The notes under the pieces: generated by a model | Told to the model about the DNA's origin: nothing | The model's input: only the letters and a program-made list of their open reading frames with translations | Databases searched by the model: none | Translations under genes and position numbers: made by a program | Shown: positions 43,925 through 52,128 of the stretch, piece after piece | Position numbering within the stretch: position 1 is the first letter of the stretch | How the letters are laid out: every line of letters starts with the position of its first letter | NCBI GenBank assembly: GCA_040881665.1 | Contig: JBBECT010000004.1 | Coordinates: forward strand, 65,620 to 117,781 | Length of the DNA stretch: 52,162 nt | Origin: Actinomycetota bacterium | Lineage (GTDB): Bacteria; Actinomycetota; UBA4738; HRBIN12 | Direction: 5' to 3'

Positions 43925-44962
43925 TCAGAGCTGCTCGAGATCGGCGCGCCGGGCGCGCAGGTGCTCGGCGATCGCGGGATCGATCGCTCGGCGCCGCTGT
44001 GGGATGTCGACCCGCGGTGTCTCCCCGAACAGCTCTCCCGACAGGTACCGCTGTCCCGTGTCGCAGATCGCGGTCACGATGCGTCCGAGGTCGGGGTGGG
44101 CCTGCGCGACGCGGAGTGCGGCGGCGACGTTGATCCCCGACGACGGCCCGCACAACATGCCCTCGGTGCGCGCGAGCCGGCGGGCGGTCTCGAGCGCGGT
44201 CGCGGTCGGGATCGTGACGATGCCGTCGAGCAGGTCGAGGTCGAGGTTGGCCGGGACGATGCCGTCGGAAATCCCCGGTACGCCGTGGACCCCCCAACGC
44301 TCCTCGGTCAGCAACGGGCACTCGGCGGGCTCCACGGCGTACACGCGGACGTCCGAGAGGCGCTGCTTCAGCACGCGCGCGACGCCGCTGATCCATCCTC
44401 CCGTCCCCTGCGCGGCGACGACGGCGTCGACGCGTCCACCGGTCTGGTCGAGGATCTCCTCGCCCGAGATGCTCTGCGCCGCGGGGTTGTCGGGGTTGGA
44501 GAACTCGCCCGGGAAATAGTAGCGATCGGGGTCGGCGTCGACGATCTCACGCATCCGCTCGAACGCGAGCTCGATGTCGGTCCCCGCCCCCGGCGTCAGG
44601 ACGAGCTGCGCTCCGTACGCCTCGATCATCAACTTACGCTCCCGGCTCATGCCCTCGGGCATCACGATCGTGCACCCGTAGCCCTTGATCGCCGAGACCG
44701 CCGCGCACGCGATCCCCGCGTTGCCGGTCGTGCACTCGATCACCGTCATCCCGGGACGCAGGTCCCCGCGCCGTTCGGCGGCCTCGAGCATCGCGCCGTA
44801 GATCCGGTCCTTCACCGATCCCGTCGGTCCGTACCATTCGATCTTCGCGAGCAGCTCGGGTCCCTCGGGGGCGATCCGCTCCAGCCGCACGAGTGGGGTT
44901 CGGCCGAGCGCTTCCAGCAACGATCCGGCGGGGGTTCGCGCGGCGCCCCAGTCGATGCTCAC
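43925..44962 (-). CDS. Cysteine synthase family PLP enzyme
   Basis: 345 residues from GTG 44962, overlapping the iclR stop as GTGA. Fold-type II PLP enzyme of the cysteine synthase/cystathionine beta-synthase group: TPLVRLERI, the PLP-binding K51 in GPTGSVKDRI, TTGNAGIACA for the substrate carboxylate, VAAQGTGGWISGVARVLK for the phosphate, and CGPSSGINVAAAL near the end. It could use O-acetylserine or O-phosphoserine; the sequence does not settle which. Translational coupling to the IclR regulator and the divergent sarcosine oxidase operon suggest a link to serine/glycine/one-carbon metabolism, which is inference. Confidence 0.87.
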   Translation of the reverse strand: MSIDWGAARTPAGSLLEALGRTPLVRLERIAPEGPELLAKIEWYGPTGSVKDRIYGAMLEAAERRGDLRPGMTVIECTTGNAGIACAAVSAIKGYGCTIVMPEGMSRERKLMIEAYGAQLVLTPGAGTDIELAFERMREIVDADPDRYYFPGEFSNPDNPAAQSISGEEILDQTGGRVDAVVAAQGTGGWISGVARVLKQRLSDVRVYAVEPAECPLLTEERWGVHGVPGISDGIVPANLDLDLLDGIVTIPTATALETARRLARTEGMLCGPSSGINVAAALRVAQAHPDLGRIVTAICDTGQRYLSGELFGETPRVDIPQRRRAIDPAIAEHLRARRADLEQL

Positions 44963-45747
44963 CCGACCGTCCCCGCCCGGCGCTCGACGTAGCCGAGCCG
45001 GCGCGACACCGCGGTCGCCGCGTCGATCGTCATCCGGGCGATCCGCGGCAGGTCGACGGCCCGCATCCGGAATGCGGGACCCGACACGCTGAGTGCAGCG
45101 ATCGCCGTTCCGTCTGCCTGGAACACGGGGGCGGCAACGGCGTTCAGACCCTCCTCGAGCTCTTCGAGGGTCTGGGCGTAGCCGCGGCGGCGGGTCTCGG
45201 CGAGCTGGGCGCGGAGGGCGTTCGGGTCGACGACCGTGTCGGGGGTGGCGCGCTCGAGCGGCCGTTCGAGCAGCTTGTCGCGTTCGGCACGATCCATGTA
45301 GGCGAGCAGCACCTTGCCGTTGGACGTGCAGTGCAGTGGCGTGCGGCGACCGACCCAGCTCACGCTCACGATCGATCGGGCGCCGGTCACCTGGTCGATG
45401 TAGACGACTCCCTCGCTCGAGAAGACCCCGAGGTTCACCGTCTCGCGGGTGCGCTCGGCGAGCTCCTCGAGGATCGATCGCGAAGTGCTGACGAGGTCGA
45501 GCCCCGCCATCGCGGCGCCGGCGAGGCGGATCAAGCCGAACCCGAGCCGGTACTTGTCCGTCATCGGGTCGCGTTCCACGAGACCGCGCTCGGCCAGGGT
45601 TGCGGCCAGCCGAGACGCCGTCGCCTTGTGGACCTGCAGACGCCGTCCCAGCTCGGTGACCCCGAGCTCGCCTTGCTCGGCGATCAGCTCGAGAGCCCGG
45701 ATCGCGCGGGAGACCGACCGCAGGTTCCCCGTCTCTCCGCTACCCAT
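44959..45747 (-). CDS. IclR family transcriptional regulator
   Basis: 262 residues from ATG 45747; a TTG at 45777 is in frame but less likely. The N-terminal winged helix is SVSRAIRALELIAEQGELGVTELGRRLQVHKATASRLAATLAERGLVER (about 11-60). The C-terminal IclR effector domain (about 75-255) has ETVNLGVFSSEGVVYIDQV, PLHCTSNGKVLLAYM and RRRGYAQTLEELEEGLNAVAAPVF. It diverges from soxB and is coupled to the cysteine-synthase-like gene, so it probably regulates both directions from the shared 160-nt region. Confidence 0.92.
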   Translation of the reverse strand: MGSGETGNLRSVSRAIRALELIAEQGELGVTELGRRLQVHKATASRLAATLAERGLVERDPMTDKYRLGFGLIRLAGAAMAGLDLVSTSRSILEELAERTRETVNLGVFSSEGVVYIDQVTGARSIVSVSWVGRRTPLHCTSNGKVLLAYMDRAERDKLLERPLERATPDTVVDPNALRAQLAETRRRGYAQTLEELEEGLNAVAAPVFQADGTAIAALSVSGPAFRMRAVDLPRIARMTIDAATAVSRRLGYVERRAGTVG

Positions 45748-45784
45748 CACCGCACCATCCTGTTCCGCCCTCCGCAACGGCGAG

Positions 45785-45819
45785 ACGCTACGTGCCGGGG
45801 CTCTGAGCTGTCAAGACAG
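45785..45819 (-). promoter_or_regulatory. iclR promoter with overlapping palindromic operator
   Basis: Minus strand: -35 TTGACA (45814-45809), 18-nt spacer, -10 TAGCGT (45790-45785). The -35 hexamer is embedded in CTGTCAAGACAG (45808-45819), which has perfect 5-bp inverted arms. The site lies between iclR and soxB and is a candidate IclR operator. Two copies of GTTGCGT at 45833-45839 and 45848-45854 lie further toward soxB. Confidence 0.5.
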
Positions 45820-45907
45820 ATGAACGACGACTGTTGCGTCGAAGATGGTTGCGTGAGGCGCATCCCTCGCGTTGACGCCGCTCGGGCCCTCGCCGACCCT
45901 GGGCGTC

Positions 45908-47125
45908 GTGGATCCGACCGACACCGCTCGCCCCGACCGCTACTGGCGCGCGGCGGAGCCGAAGCCGTCCTACGAGGCGGTGGTCGTGGGCGGCGGCGGC
46001 CACGGGCTCGCCACGGCGTACGAGCTGGCAGCGCGGCACGGCATCACCGATGTCGCCGTGCTCGAGAAGGGCTGGCTCGCCGGCGGGAACATGGCCCGCA
46101 ACACGACGATCATCCGCTCGAACTACCTGTGGGACGAATCCGCCGCGATCTACGAGCACGCGCTGAAGCTGTGGGAAGGACTCGAGGAGGAGCTCGGGAC
46201 CGAGCTCCAGTTCTCCCAGCGCGGCGTGATGAACCTCTCGCACGACGTGGGCGATGTTCGAGCCAGCAAGCGGCGCCTGCACGCGAATCGGCTGAACGGG
46301 ATCGACGCCGAGTGGCTCGAGCCAGACGACATCGTAGAGATCTGCCCGATCGTGAACATCTCCCCCGATCTGCGCTACCCGGTGCTGGGCGCCACGTTCC
46401 AGCGGCGGGGCGGAACGGCGCGCCACGACAAGGTCGCGTGGGGGTATGCGACCGGCGCGGATCGGCTCGGCGTCGACATCGTGGAGCACTGCGAGGTCAC
46501 CGGGTTCGATCTGGACGGCGGCCGGGTCCACGGCGTCGAGACGACCCGCGGCACGATCCACGCGGAGAAGGTCGCACTCGTCGCGGCGGGACATACCTCC
46601 GCGCTCACCGACATGGTCGGGCTGCGGCTCCCGCTGCAGAGCCACCCGCTGCAGGCGCTCGTGTCGGTATTGCTCGAGCCGGTGATCGACACGGTCGTGA
46701 TGTCGAACAAGGTGCACGTCTACGTGAGCCAGGCCGACAAGGGCGAGCTGGTGATGGGTGCGGGCATCGATCCCTACATCGGGTACGGCCAGCGCGGCTC
46801 GTTCCACGTGATCGAACATCAGATGGCGGCCGCGGTGGAGCTGTTCCCGATCTTCGCGCACGCGAAGCTGCTCCGGACCTGGGGCGGCATCGTGGACGTC
46901 TCGCCCGATGCGTCGCCGATCCTCGGTCTGACCCCGATCGACGGACTGTTCCTGAACTGCGGCTGGGGAACGGGTGGCTTCAAGGCGACGCCCGCGTCGG
47001 GCGCGGTGTTCGCGGCCACGATCGCGCGGGATGAGCCCCACCCCCTCGCCCGGCCCTACGCGCTGGAGCGATTCACGACCGGCGCCCTGATCGACGAGCA
47101 CGGCGCGGCGGCGGTGGCCCACTGA
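45908..47125 (+). CDS. soxB: Sarcosine oxidase beta subunit
   Basis: 405 residues from GTG 45908; a TTG at 45872 is also in frame and no clear ribosome site distinguishes them. Carries FAD and the active site for oxidative demethylation of sarcosine. Motifs are [20 protein letters not shown]...[44 protein letters not shown] and the C-terminal [18 protein letters not shown]. The His in TARHD is the residue to which FMN is covalently bound in characterised Corynebacterium enzymes, and it is residue 173 counted from this GTG. It is the first gene of soxBDAG and diverges from iclR. Confidence 0.93.
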   Translation: MDPTDTARPDRYWRAAEPKPSYEAVVVGGGGHGLATAYELAARHGITDVAVLEKGWLAGGNMARNTTIIRSNYLWDESAAIYEHALKLWEGLEEELGTELQFSQRGVMNLSHDVGDVRASKRRLHANRLNGIDAEWLEPDDIVEICPIVNISPDLRYPVLGATFQRRGGTARHDKVAWGYATGADRLGVDIVEHCEVTGFDLDGGRVHGVETTRGTIHAEKVALVAAGHTSALTDMVGLRLPLQSHPLQALVSVLLEPVIDTVVMSNKVHVYVSQADKGELVMGAGIDPYIGYGQRGSFHVIEHQMAAAVELFPIFAHAKLLRTWGGIVDVSPDASPILGLTPIDGLFLNCGWGTGGFKATPASGAVFAATIARDEPHPLARPYALERFTTGALIDEHGAAAVAH

Positions 47126-47138
47126 ACGGCCGGTCGAC

Positions 47139-47399
47139 GTGCTGCTGATCGACTGCCCGTGGTGCGGGCCGCGCGCGGAGGTCGAGTTCCGCTACGGCGG
47201 ACAGGCACACATCGCCTATCCCGAGGATCCGGCCGCGCTGACCGATCAGGAGTGGGCCGACTTCCTGTTCATGCGCGACAACCCGAAGGGGGAATTCCAC
47301 GAGCGATGGTTCCATACCGCAGGGTGCCGCCGGTGGTTCGATGTCGTCCGCGACACCGCGACCTACGTGCTGCGCCCCGACCCGGAGCACGACGCATGA
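47139..47399 (+). CDS. soxD: Sarcosine oxidase delta subunit
   Basis: 86 residues from GTG 47139, 13 nt after soxB. A small zinc-binding subunit of the heterotetramer. The zinc ligands expected for the family are C6 and C9 in CPWCG and H59 and C63 in FHTAGC, all present. AHIAYPEDPAALTDQEWADFLFMRDNPKG is typical. Its stop overlaps the soxA start by 4 nt (ATGA). Confidence 0.93.
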   Translation: MLLIDCPWCGPRAEVEFRYGGQAHIAYPEDPAALTDQEWADFLFMRDNPKGEFHERWFHTAGCRRWFDVVRDTATYVLRPDPEHDA

Positions 47400-50065
47400 G
47401 GCGTCTGGAGAGCGGCGGCCGGATCGACCGATCGAGCCCCGTGCGGTTCTCCTTCGACGGCGTCGTGCTCTCCGGGTTCGCTGGCGACACGCTGGCATCC
47501 GCCCTGCTAGCGAACGGCGTGCACATCGTGTGCCCGAGCCCGATCCTCGGACGTCCGCGCGGCGTGATGACCGCCGGCGTCGAGGAACCAGCCGCGTTCG
47601 TCGAGGTCTCGGCTCCGTCGTTCGACGCGATCGCGCCGGCTCCGACGGTCGAGCTCGTCGACGGACTGATCGCGCGGGGGCTGCCCGGGGTCGGACGACT
47701 CCCGGGACCCGATGCGCAGACCGCTCCGTGTCTGCCGAGGTACGCACACGTGGAAACGCTCGTGATCGGCGGCGGCCGATCGGGTCTGCGAGCCGCGCTC
47801 GAGGCGGTCGCGCGGGGGGATCGCGTGCTGCTCGCCGACGAACGCACGTGGCTCGGTGGCGTCTCGTCCCACGAGGGGGCGCCGCGGGCCGACGCCCCGA
47901 CCGAGCCCGACGGCTTGATCGACGACGTGGCCGATGCACCCGACACGACGCTGCTGACGCGCACGACGGCGCTCGGCATCTACGACGCCGGCTACGTCGT
48001 GCTCTACGAGCGGAGCCGTCCCGTCGAGCGCCTGTGGCACGTACGCGCCGGTCGCGTCGTGCTCGCGTCCGGGGCGCATGAACGCCCGATCGCCTTCGCC
48101 GACGACGACCGGCCCGGCGTGATGCTGGCGGGAGCCGTCCGTCTGTACCTCGAGCGGTTCGCCGTGGTTCCCGGCTCCCGCGCGGTGCTGTTCGCCACGA
48201 ACGACCCCGCGTACGCGACGGCATGGGAGCTGCTCCGTGCGGGTGCGCACGTCGAGGCGATCGTCGACGTCCGTGAGAGCTCTCCCGCACAGGCAGACGC
48301 ACGACGCGAAGGGGTCAAGGTGCTCTCCGGCGCCTCCGTCACCGGCACCGACGGCGATCCGCGGGTGTCGGCGGTTCGGGTGAGGAGCGCCGGCGGCGAG
48401 CCGCGATCGATCGAGGCCGATCTGCTCGCCGTCTCCGGAGGGTGGAACCCGGTCACGCAGCTCGCTCGGACGATCGGGTGTGGGTCCCGCTACGACGAGG
48501 AGCGGGCGTGCTTCGTTCCCGACGGGTCCGGTCCCGACTGGCTCGAGATCGTCGGCCGGGCGGCGGGAGAGGTCCCGGCCTCGGCGGCGTGCTGGTCGGT
48601 CCCGGCCGACGACCGCTCGCGCCACTTCGTCGACTTCCAGCGCGACCAGACCGTCGCCGACATCGAGGCGGCGGTCGGCGGCGGATTGCGTTCGGTCGAG
48701 CACGTGAAGCGCGCCACCTATATCGGGACGGCCGTCGATCAGGGTCGCACGTCGGGGGTGGTGACCGCCGAGGTCGTGAACGGACTCCTCGGCGGCGACC
48801 CCGGTGCGCAGGGACCGTCGAACCCCCGCCCCCCGTACACGCCCGTTCCGTTCTCGGTGCTCGCGGGCCGCCATCAGGGCGATCTGCTCGATCCGATCCG
48901 TCGCACCCCGATCCACCGGTGGCACGAGGAGCACGGTGCCGTCTGGGAGGACGTCGGTCAGTGGAAACGGGCCCGCTACTACCCGGGCGACGGCGAGGAC
49001 ATGAACGCCGCCGTCGCGCGCGAGTGCCTCGCGGTCCGCACGGCAGTCGGGATCCTCGACGCCTCGACGCTGGGCAAGATCGAGGTGGTCGGTCCGGACG
49101 CGGGAGCGTTCCTCGACCGGATGTACACCAACACGATGTCGACGCTGAAGGTCGGAAGGATCCGCTACGGCCTGATGCTCGGCCTCGACGGGATGGTGTT
49201 CGACGACGGCGTCGCGATGCGGCTGGCCGAGGATCGGTTCCTCGTCACGACCACGAGTGGCGGCGCGGCCGCGGTGCTCGACCGGTTCGAGGAGTGGCTC
49301 CAGACCGAGTGGCCCCAGCTGCGCGTGTACTGCACGAGCGTCACCGAGCAGTGGGCCACGATCGGCATCGCCGGCCCGCGCGCCCGCGAGGTCATCGCGG
49401 CGGTGGGCACCGACATCGACCTGTCGGCGGACGCGTTCGGCTTCATGAGGTTCCGCGACGGCGCGGTGGACGGCGTTCCCGCGCGGATCGCCCGCGTGAG
49501 CTTCTCGGGCGAGCTGTCCTACGAGATCAACGTCGACGGTCGCTACGCACAGAGCCTCTGGGAACACGTGATCGAGGCAGGCACTCCCCTCGGGCTCGAG
49601 CCGTACGGCACCGAGGCGATGCATGTGCTGCGCGCCGAGAAGGGTTTCATCATCGTCGGCCAGGACACCGACGGAACGGTGACCCCCGGCGACCTCGGGA
49701 TGGACCGGATCGTGTCCGGCGAGGGCGACTTCGTCGGCAAGCGCTCGCTGTCACGCCCCGACACGGTTCGCAACGACCGCAAGCAGCTCGTCGGTCTGCT
49801 GGCGGTCGATCGTGCGCAGGTGCTCCCCGAAGGAGCGCAGCTCGTCCTCGAAGACACGGGATCGATCCCGATGCCCATGGCCGGCCACGTCACGTCCAGC
49901 TACCGCAGCCCGATCCTCGAGCGAACCTTCGCACTCGCCGTGCTCGAACACGGCCGCGAGCTCCGGGGGGCGTCGGTCTTCGCCCCGCTCCCCGAGGGAA
50001 CGATCGCGGCGACGGTGACCGATCCCGTGTTCTACGACCCGGAAGGAGCCCGCCGTGACGGCTGA
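47396..50065 (+). CDS. soxA: Sarcosine oxidase alpha subunit
   Basis: 889 residues from ATG 47396, coupled to soxD. The N-terminal ferredoxin-like domain (about 15-75; FSFDGVVLSGFAGDTLASALLANG) lacks Cys ligands. An NAD-binding Rossmann domain follows (VETLVIGGGRSGLRAALEAVA, about 117-137). The C-terminal half (about 480-880) is a GcvT-like folate-binding domain (RECLAVRTAVGILDASTLGKIEVVGPDAG, SGELSYEINV, LRAEKGFIIVGQDTDGTVTP), where the methyl-derived formaldehyde is transferred to tetrahydrofolate. Characterised alpha subunits are somewhat longer, near 960-1000 residues, so this one is a compact version. The soxG start overlaps its end by 11 nt. Confidence 0.93.
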   Translation: MRRLESGGRIDRSSPVRFSFDGVVLSGFAGDTLASALLANGVHIVCPSPILGRPRGVMTAGVEEPAAFVEVSAPSFDAIAPAPTVELVDGLIARGLPGVGRLPGPDAQTAPCLPRYAHVETLVIGGGRSGLRAALEAVARGDRVLLADERTWLGGVSSHEGAPRADAPTEPDGLIDDVADAPDTTLLTRTTALGIYDAGYVVLYERSRPVERLWHVRAGRVVLASGAHERPIAFADDDRPGVMLAGAVRLYLERFAVVPGSRAVLFATNDPAYATAWELLRAGAHVEAIVDVRESSPAQADARREGVKVLSGASVTGTDGDPRVSAVRVRSAGGEPRSIEADLLAVSGGWNPVTQLARTIGCGSRYDEERACFVPDGSGPDWLEIVGRAAGEVPASAACWSVPADDRSRHFVDFQRDQTVADIEAAVGGGLRSVEHVKRATYIGTAVDQGRTSGVVTAEVVNGLLGGDPGAQGPSNPRPPYTPVPFSVLAGRHQGDLLDPIRRTPIHRWHEEHGAVWEDVGQWKRARYYPGDGEDMNAAVARECLAVRTAVGILDASTLGKIEVVGPDAGAFLDRMYTNTMSTLKVGRIRYGLMLGLDGMVFDDGVAMRLAEDRFLVTTTSGGAAAVLDRFEEWLQTEWPQLRVYCTSVTEQWATIGIAGPRAREVIAAVGTDIDLSADAFGFMRFRDGAVDGVPARIARVSFSGELSYEINVDGRYAQSLWEHVIEAGTPLGLEPYGTEAMHVLRAEKGFIIVGQDTDGTVTPGDLGMDRIVSGEGDFVGKRSLSRPDTVRNDRKQLVGLLAVDRAQVLPEGAQLVLEDTGSIPMPMAGHVTSSYRSPILERTFALAVLEHGRELRGASVFAPLPEGTIAATVTDPVFYDPEGARRDG

Positions 50066-50603
50066 GCTCCGGGATGCACTCGCTCACCGGTCCCCTGCGC
50101 CCGCCACGGACGGCCTCGAGCTCACCGAGGTGTCCGGGTTGGCGCAGGTGAGCCTCCGCAGCGATCCGCGATCGATCGCCGGCTCCCTCGAGCTCCCGCT
50201 CGAGCCGAACACGTTCCTGGAGCGCGACGGTCGGGTGACACTGTGGCTAGGCCCCGACGAGTGGCTCGTCGTAGCGCCTCACGAACGGTTCCCCTCGCTC
50301 GCCACCGACCTGGATCGGGCACTGGCACCACGCCACCGCTCGGTCGTCGACGTGTCCGCCAACCGCGTGGTGTTGCAGCTCCGCGGCCCGGACGCGCTCG
50401 ACGCGCTCGCGACCGGCTGCCCGATCGACCTGCATCCGCGAGCGTGGACGGCGGGTCAGTGTGCCCAAACACTCGCCATGGACACGCAGGCGATCCTGGT
50501 GCATCTCGGTCACGAGACGAGCTGGGTACTGGTTCGACCTTCCTTCGCCGAACACCTCGTAACCCGATGGGTCGATGGCGCATCATTGCTGATGGCTCGG
50601 TGA
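50055..50603 (+). CDS. soxG: Sarcosine oxidase gamma subunit
   Basis: 182 residues from GTG 50055, which follows a GGAAGGAG Shine-Dalgarno sequence and overlaps soxA by 11 nt. The gamma subunit is GcvT-like but small: LTEVSGLAQVSLRSDP, TLWLGPDEWLVVAP, SVVDVSANRVVLQLRGPDALDALATGCPIDLHPRAW. It closes the soxBDAG operon and completes the heterotetramer that converts sarcosine to glycine, hydrogen peroxide and methylene-tetrahydrofolate. No glyA or purU follows, unlike some other sox operons. Confidence 0.9.
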   Translation: MTAELRDALAHRSPAPATDGLELTEVSGLAQVSLRSDPRSIAGSLELPLEPNTFLERDGRVTLWLGPDEWLVVAPHERFPSLATDLDRALAPRHRSVVDVSANRVVLQLRGPDALDALATGCPIDLHPRAWTAGQCAQTLAMDTQAILVHLGHETSWVLVRPSFAEHLVTRWVDGASLLMAR

Positions 50604-50619
50604 GCTAACTGACACTCCA

Positions 50620-50659
50620 TGTAACTTACCTTGACTGTAACTTACAGGTGGTGTAACTT
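50620..50659 (+). promoter_or_regulatory. Three direct repeats of TGTAACTT at exact 16-bp spacing over a promoter
   Basis: TGTAACTTAC at 50620-50629 and 50636-50645, and TGTAACTT at 50652-50659, start 16 bp apart each time. The core GTAACTTAC is itself a palindrome around a central C. The repeats cover a promoter: -35 TTGACT (50631-50636), 17-nt spacer, -10 TAACTT (50654-50659), with ATG 50666 only 6 nt later, so the transcript is probably leaderless. The tract is AT-richer than its surroundings. It looks like an array of repressor sites. Confidence 0.7.
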
Positions 50660-50665
50660 CGTCTC

Positions 50666-52030
50666 ATGTCATTCGTCAACCGGACAGGGGAACTCGCCGC
50701 CCTCGACCGCTGGTGGTCGACCTCCACGGGGATCGCCCTCGTGTGGGGACGGCGAAGGGTCGGTAAGACGGCCTTGATCCAACGCTTCGCGCGCGGCAAG
50801 CCCACGGTATTCCACACGGGCGCGGGACGCCCGCTTGCCGATGAGCTCAGGATCCTCACAGACGAGGCAACCAAGGTGGCCGATCTCGAACGGCGAAACG
50901 CGCGAATCCGGCCTTTCACCGACTGGGATGACGCCCTTGCCGGGCTCGCCGACGTCCGAAGCCCTTCGCTGCTCATCCTTGACGAGTTCCCGGAGCTCAC
51001 GCGAACGTATCCAGCCCTTCCGTCCGTGTTGCGCGCCTGGCTCGATCGCGAAAGGGGGCGCACAGCCTTGCGCATCCTCGTGTGCGGATCTGCCGTTCGC
51101 ACGATGGAGGCGATGCAGGACGAGCGTTCACCCTTGTTCGGGCGGATCGATCTCCCGCTCCTCGTGCATCCGTTCCGACCACGAGAGGCGTCGACGATGC
51201 TCCGCGTCCTGGATCCCGCGAGTCGTGCGTTGGTGTGGGGCGTCGCCGGCGGGATGCCCCTGTACCTGAGCTGGTGGGATCAGACGGAACCGGTCCGTTC
51301 GAACCTCGATCGCCTGGTCTGTGCCCCTGGGGCCCCCATGCTCACGGAGGGCCAACTCGTGCTCGCTACAGAGGGAGAATCGGGAGAGCTCGGGGGCCTC
51401 GTGCTGCGAGCGATTGCGGCGGGTCGCACGAAACACCACGAGATCGAACAGGCGGTGCGTGCGGAGCCAGCACGAACGCTCGATCGTCTGGCCGAGCTGC
51501 GTCTCGTGGAACGAGTGGTTCCGATCACAGAGAACCCGCGGCGAACCAAACGGACGGTGTACCGGATCGCCGACAACTTCCTCCGATTCTGGCTCACGCT
51601 GGTGGAACGACATCGCGGAGAGATCGAGCGAGGCTTGGGAGGTTCGATCGTCGGATCGATCGAACGGGGCCTCGATGATCACATGGGGGCTGCGTGGGAG
51701 GAGGCGTTCCGGGATCACCTTCGGCACCTCGCGGTCACCGGGCAGATGCCCGAGGAAGTCGAAGCCATCGGACCCTGGTGGGATCGGGACGGAGAGAACG
51801 AGATCGACGCGGTGGCGCTGGCCGGCGTCGATCAAGCGGCGATTCTCGTCGGTGAGGCGAAGTGGGCGCGCGGCGTGAACGGGGCGCGCATCGTGAGTTC
51901 CCTAACGGCGAAGGCGGGACAACTGCCTGCTGTTCGCAAGCATCTCGAGTTGGCGGTGTGTGCTCGAGAAGAGATCAAGAAACCGCCCCCAGGAGCGCGG
52001 ACGTACTCGGCTGTGGACCTCTTCCCCTAG
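50666..52030 (+). CDS. AAA ATPase with PD-(D/E)XK-like C-terminus (archaeal ATPase/DUF234 type)
   Basis: 454 residues from ATG 50666. An N-terminal ATPase has Walker A WGRRRVGKTAL (K34, T35) and Walker B LLILDEFPEL (D106, E107), with a sensor-like ILVCGSAV. A central winged-helix-like region follows (ARTLDRLAELRLVERVVPITE...RTVYRIADNFLRFWL, about 270-310). The C-terminal domain has EID (D381) and GEAKW (E397, K399), the arrangement of a PD-(D/E)XK nuclease fold as in DUF234-type ATPases. Members are often single, horizontally spread genes of unknown function. Codon use is less GC-skewed than in the neighbours (AGG, ACA, CTT occur), which fits acquisition. The phased repeats in its promoter suggest tight repression, possibly by itself. 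Confidence 0.82.
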   Translation: MSFVNRTGELAALDRWWSTSTGIALVWGRRRVGKTALIQRFARGKPTVFHTGAGRPLADELRILTDEATKVADLERRNARIRPFTDWDDALAGLADVRSPSLLILDEFPELTRTYPALPSVLRAWLDRERGRTALRILVCGSAVRTMEAMQDERSPLFGRIDLPLLVHPFRPREASTMLRVLDPASRALVWGVAGGMPLYLSWWDQTEPVRSNLDRLVCAPGAPMLTEGQLVLATEGESGELGGLVLRAIAAGRTKHHEIEQAVRAEPARTLDRLAELRLVERVVPITENPRRTKRTVYRIADNFLRFWLTLVERHRGEIERGLGGSIVGSIERGLDDHMGAAWEEAFRDHLRHLAVTGQMPEEVEAIGPWWDRDGENEIDAVALAGVDQAAILVGEAKWARGVNGARIVSSLTAKAGQLPAVRKHLELAVCAREEIKKPPPGARTYSAVDLFP

Positions 52031-52059
52031 CTGAAACAGTCGCTACAGAGGATTCGAAC

Positions 52060-52128
52060 ATGAGCATCAGCGAGCGGGCGCCTGCCAGGGGGACACCCTC
52101 GTCGGCGGGCGTGGCTCGGACAGAGTGA
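52060..52128 (+). CDS. Possible 22-residue small ORF
   Basis: ATG 52060 to TGA 52126-52128 encodes a 22-residue peptide starting MSISERAPARG. An AGAGGA sequence lies 7 nt upstream. It is too short to recognise and may be chance or the front of a regulatory leader for a gene beyond the right edge. Confidence 0.2.
   Translation: MSISERAPARGTPSSAGVARTE

Noticed and set aside
50604-50665. Iteron-type replication origin
   Set aside because: The three repeats coincide with a promoter of an ATPase gene, there is no Rep gene, and the tract is short.
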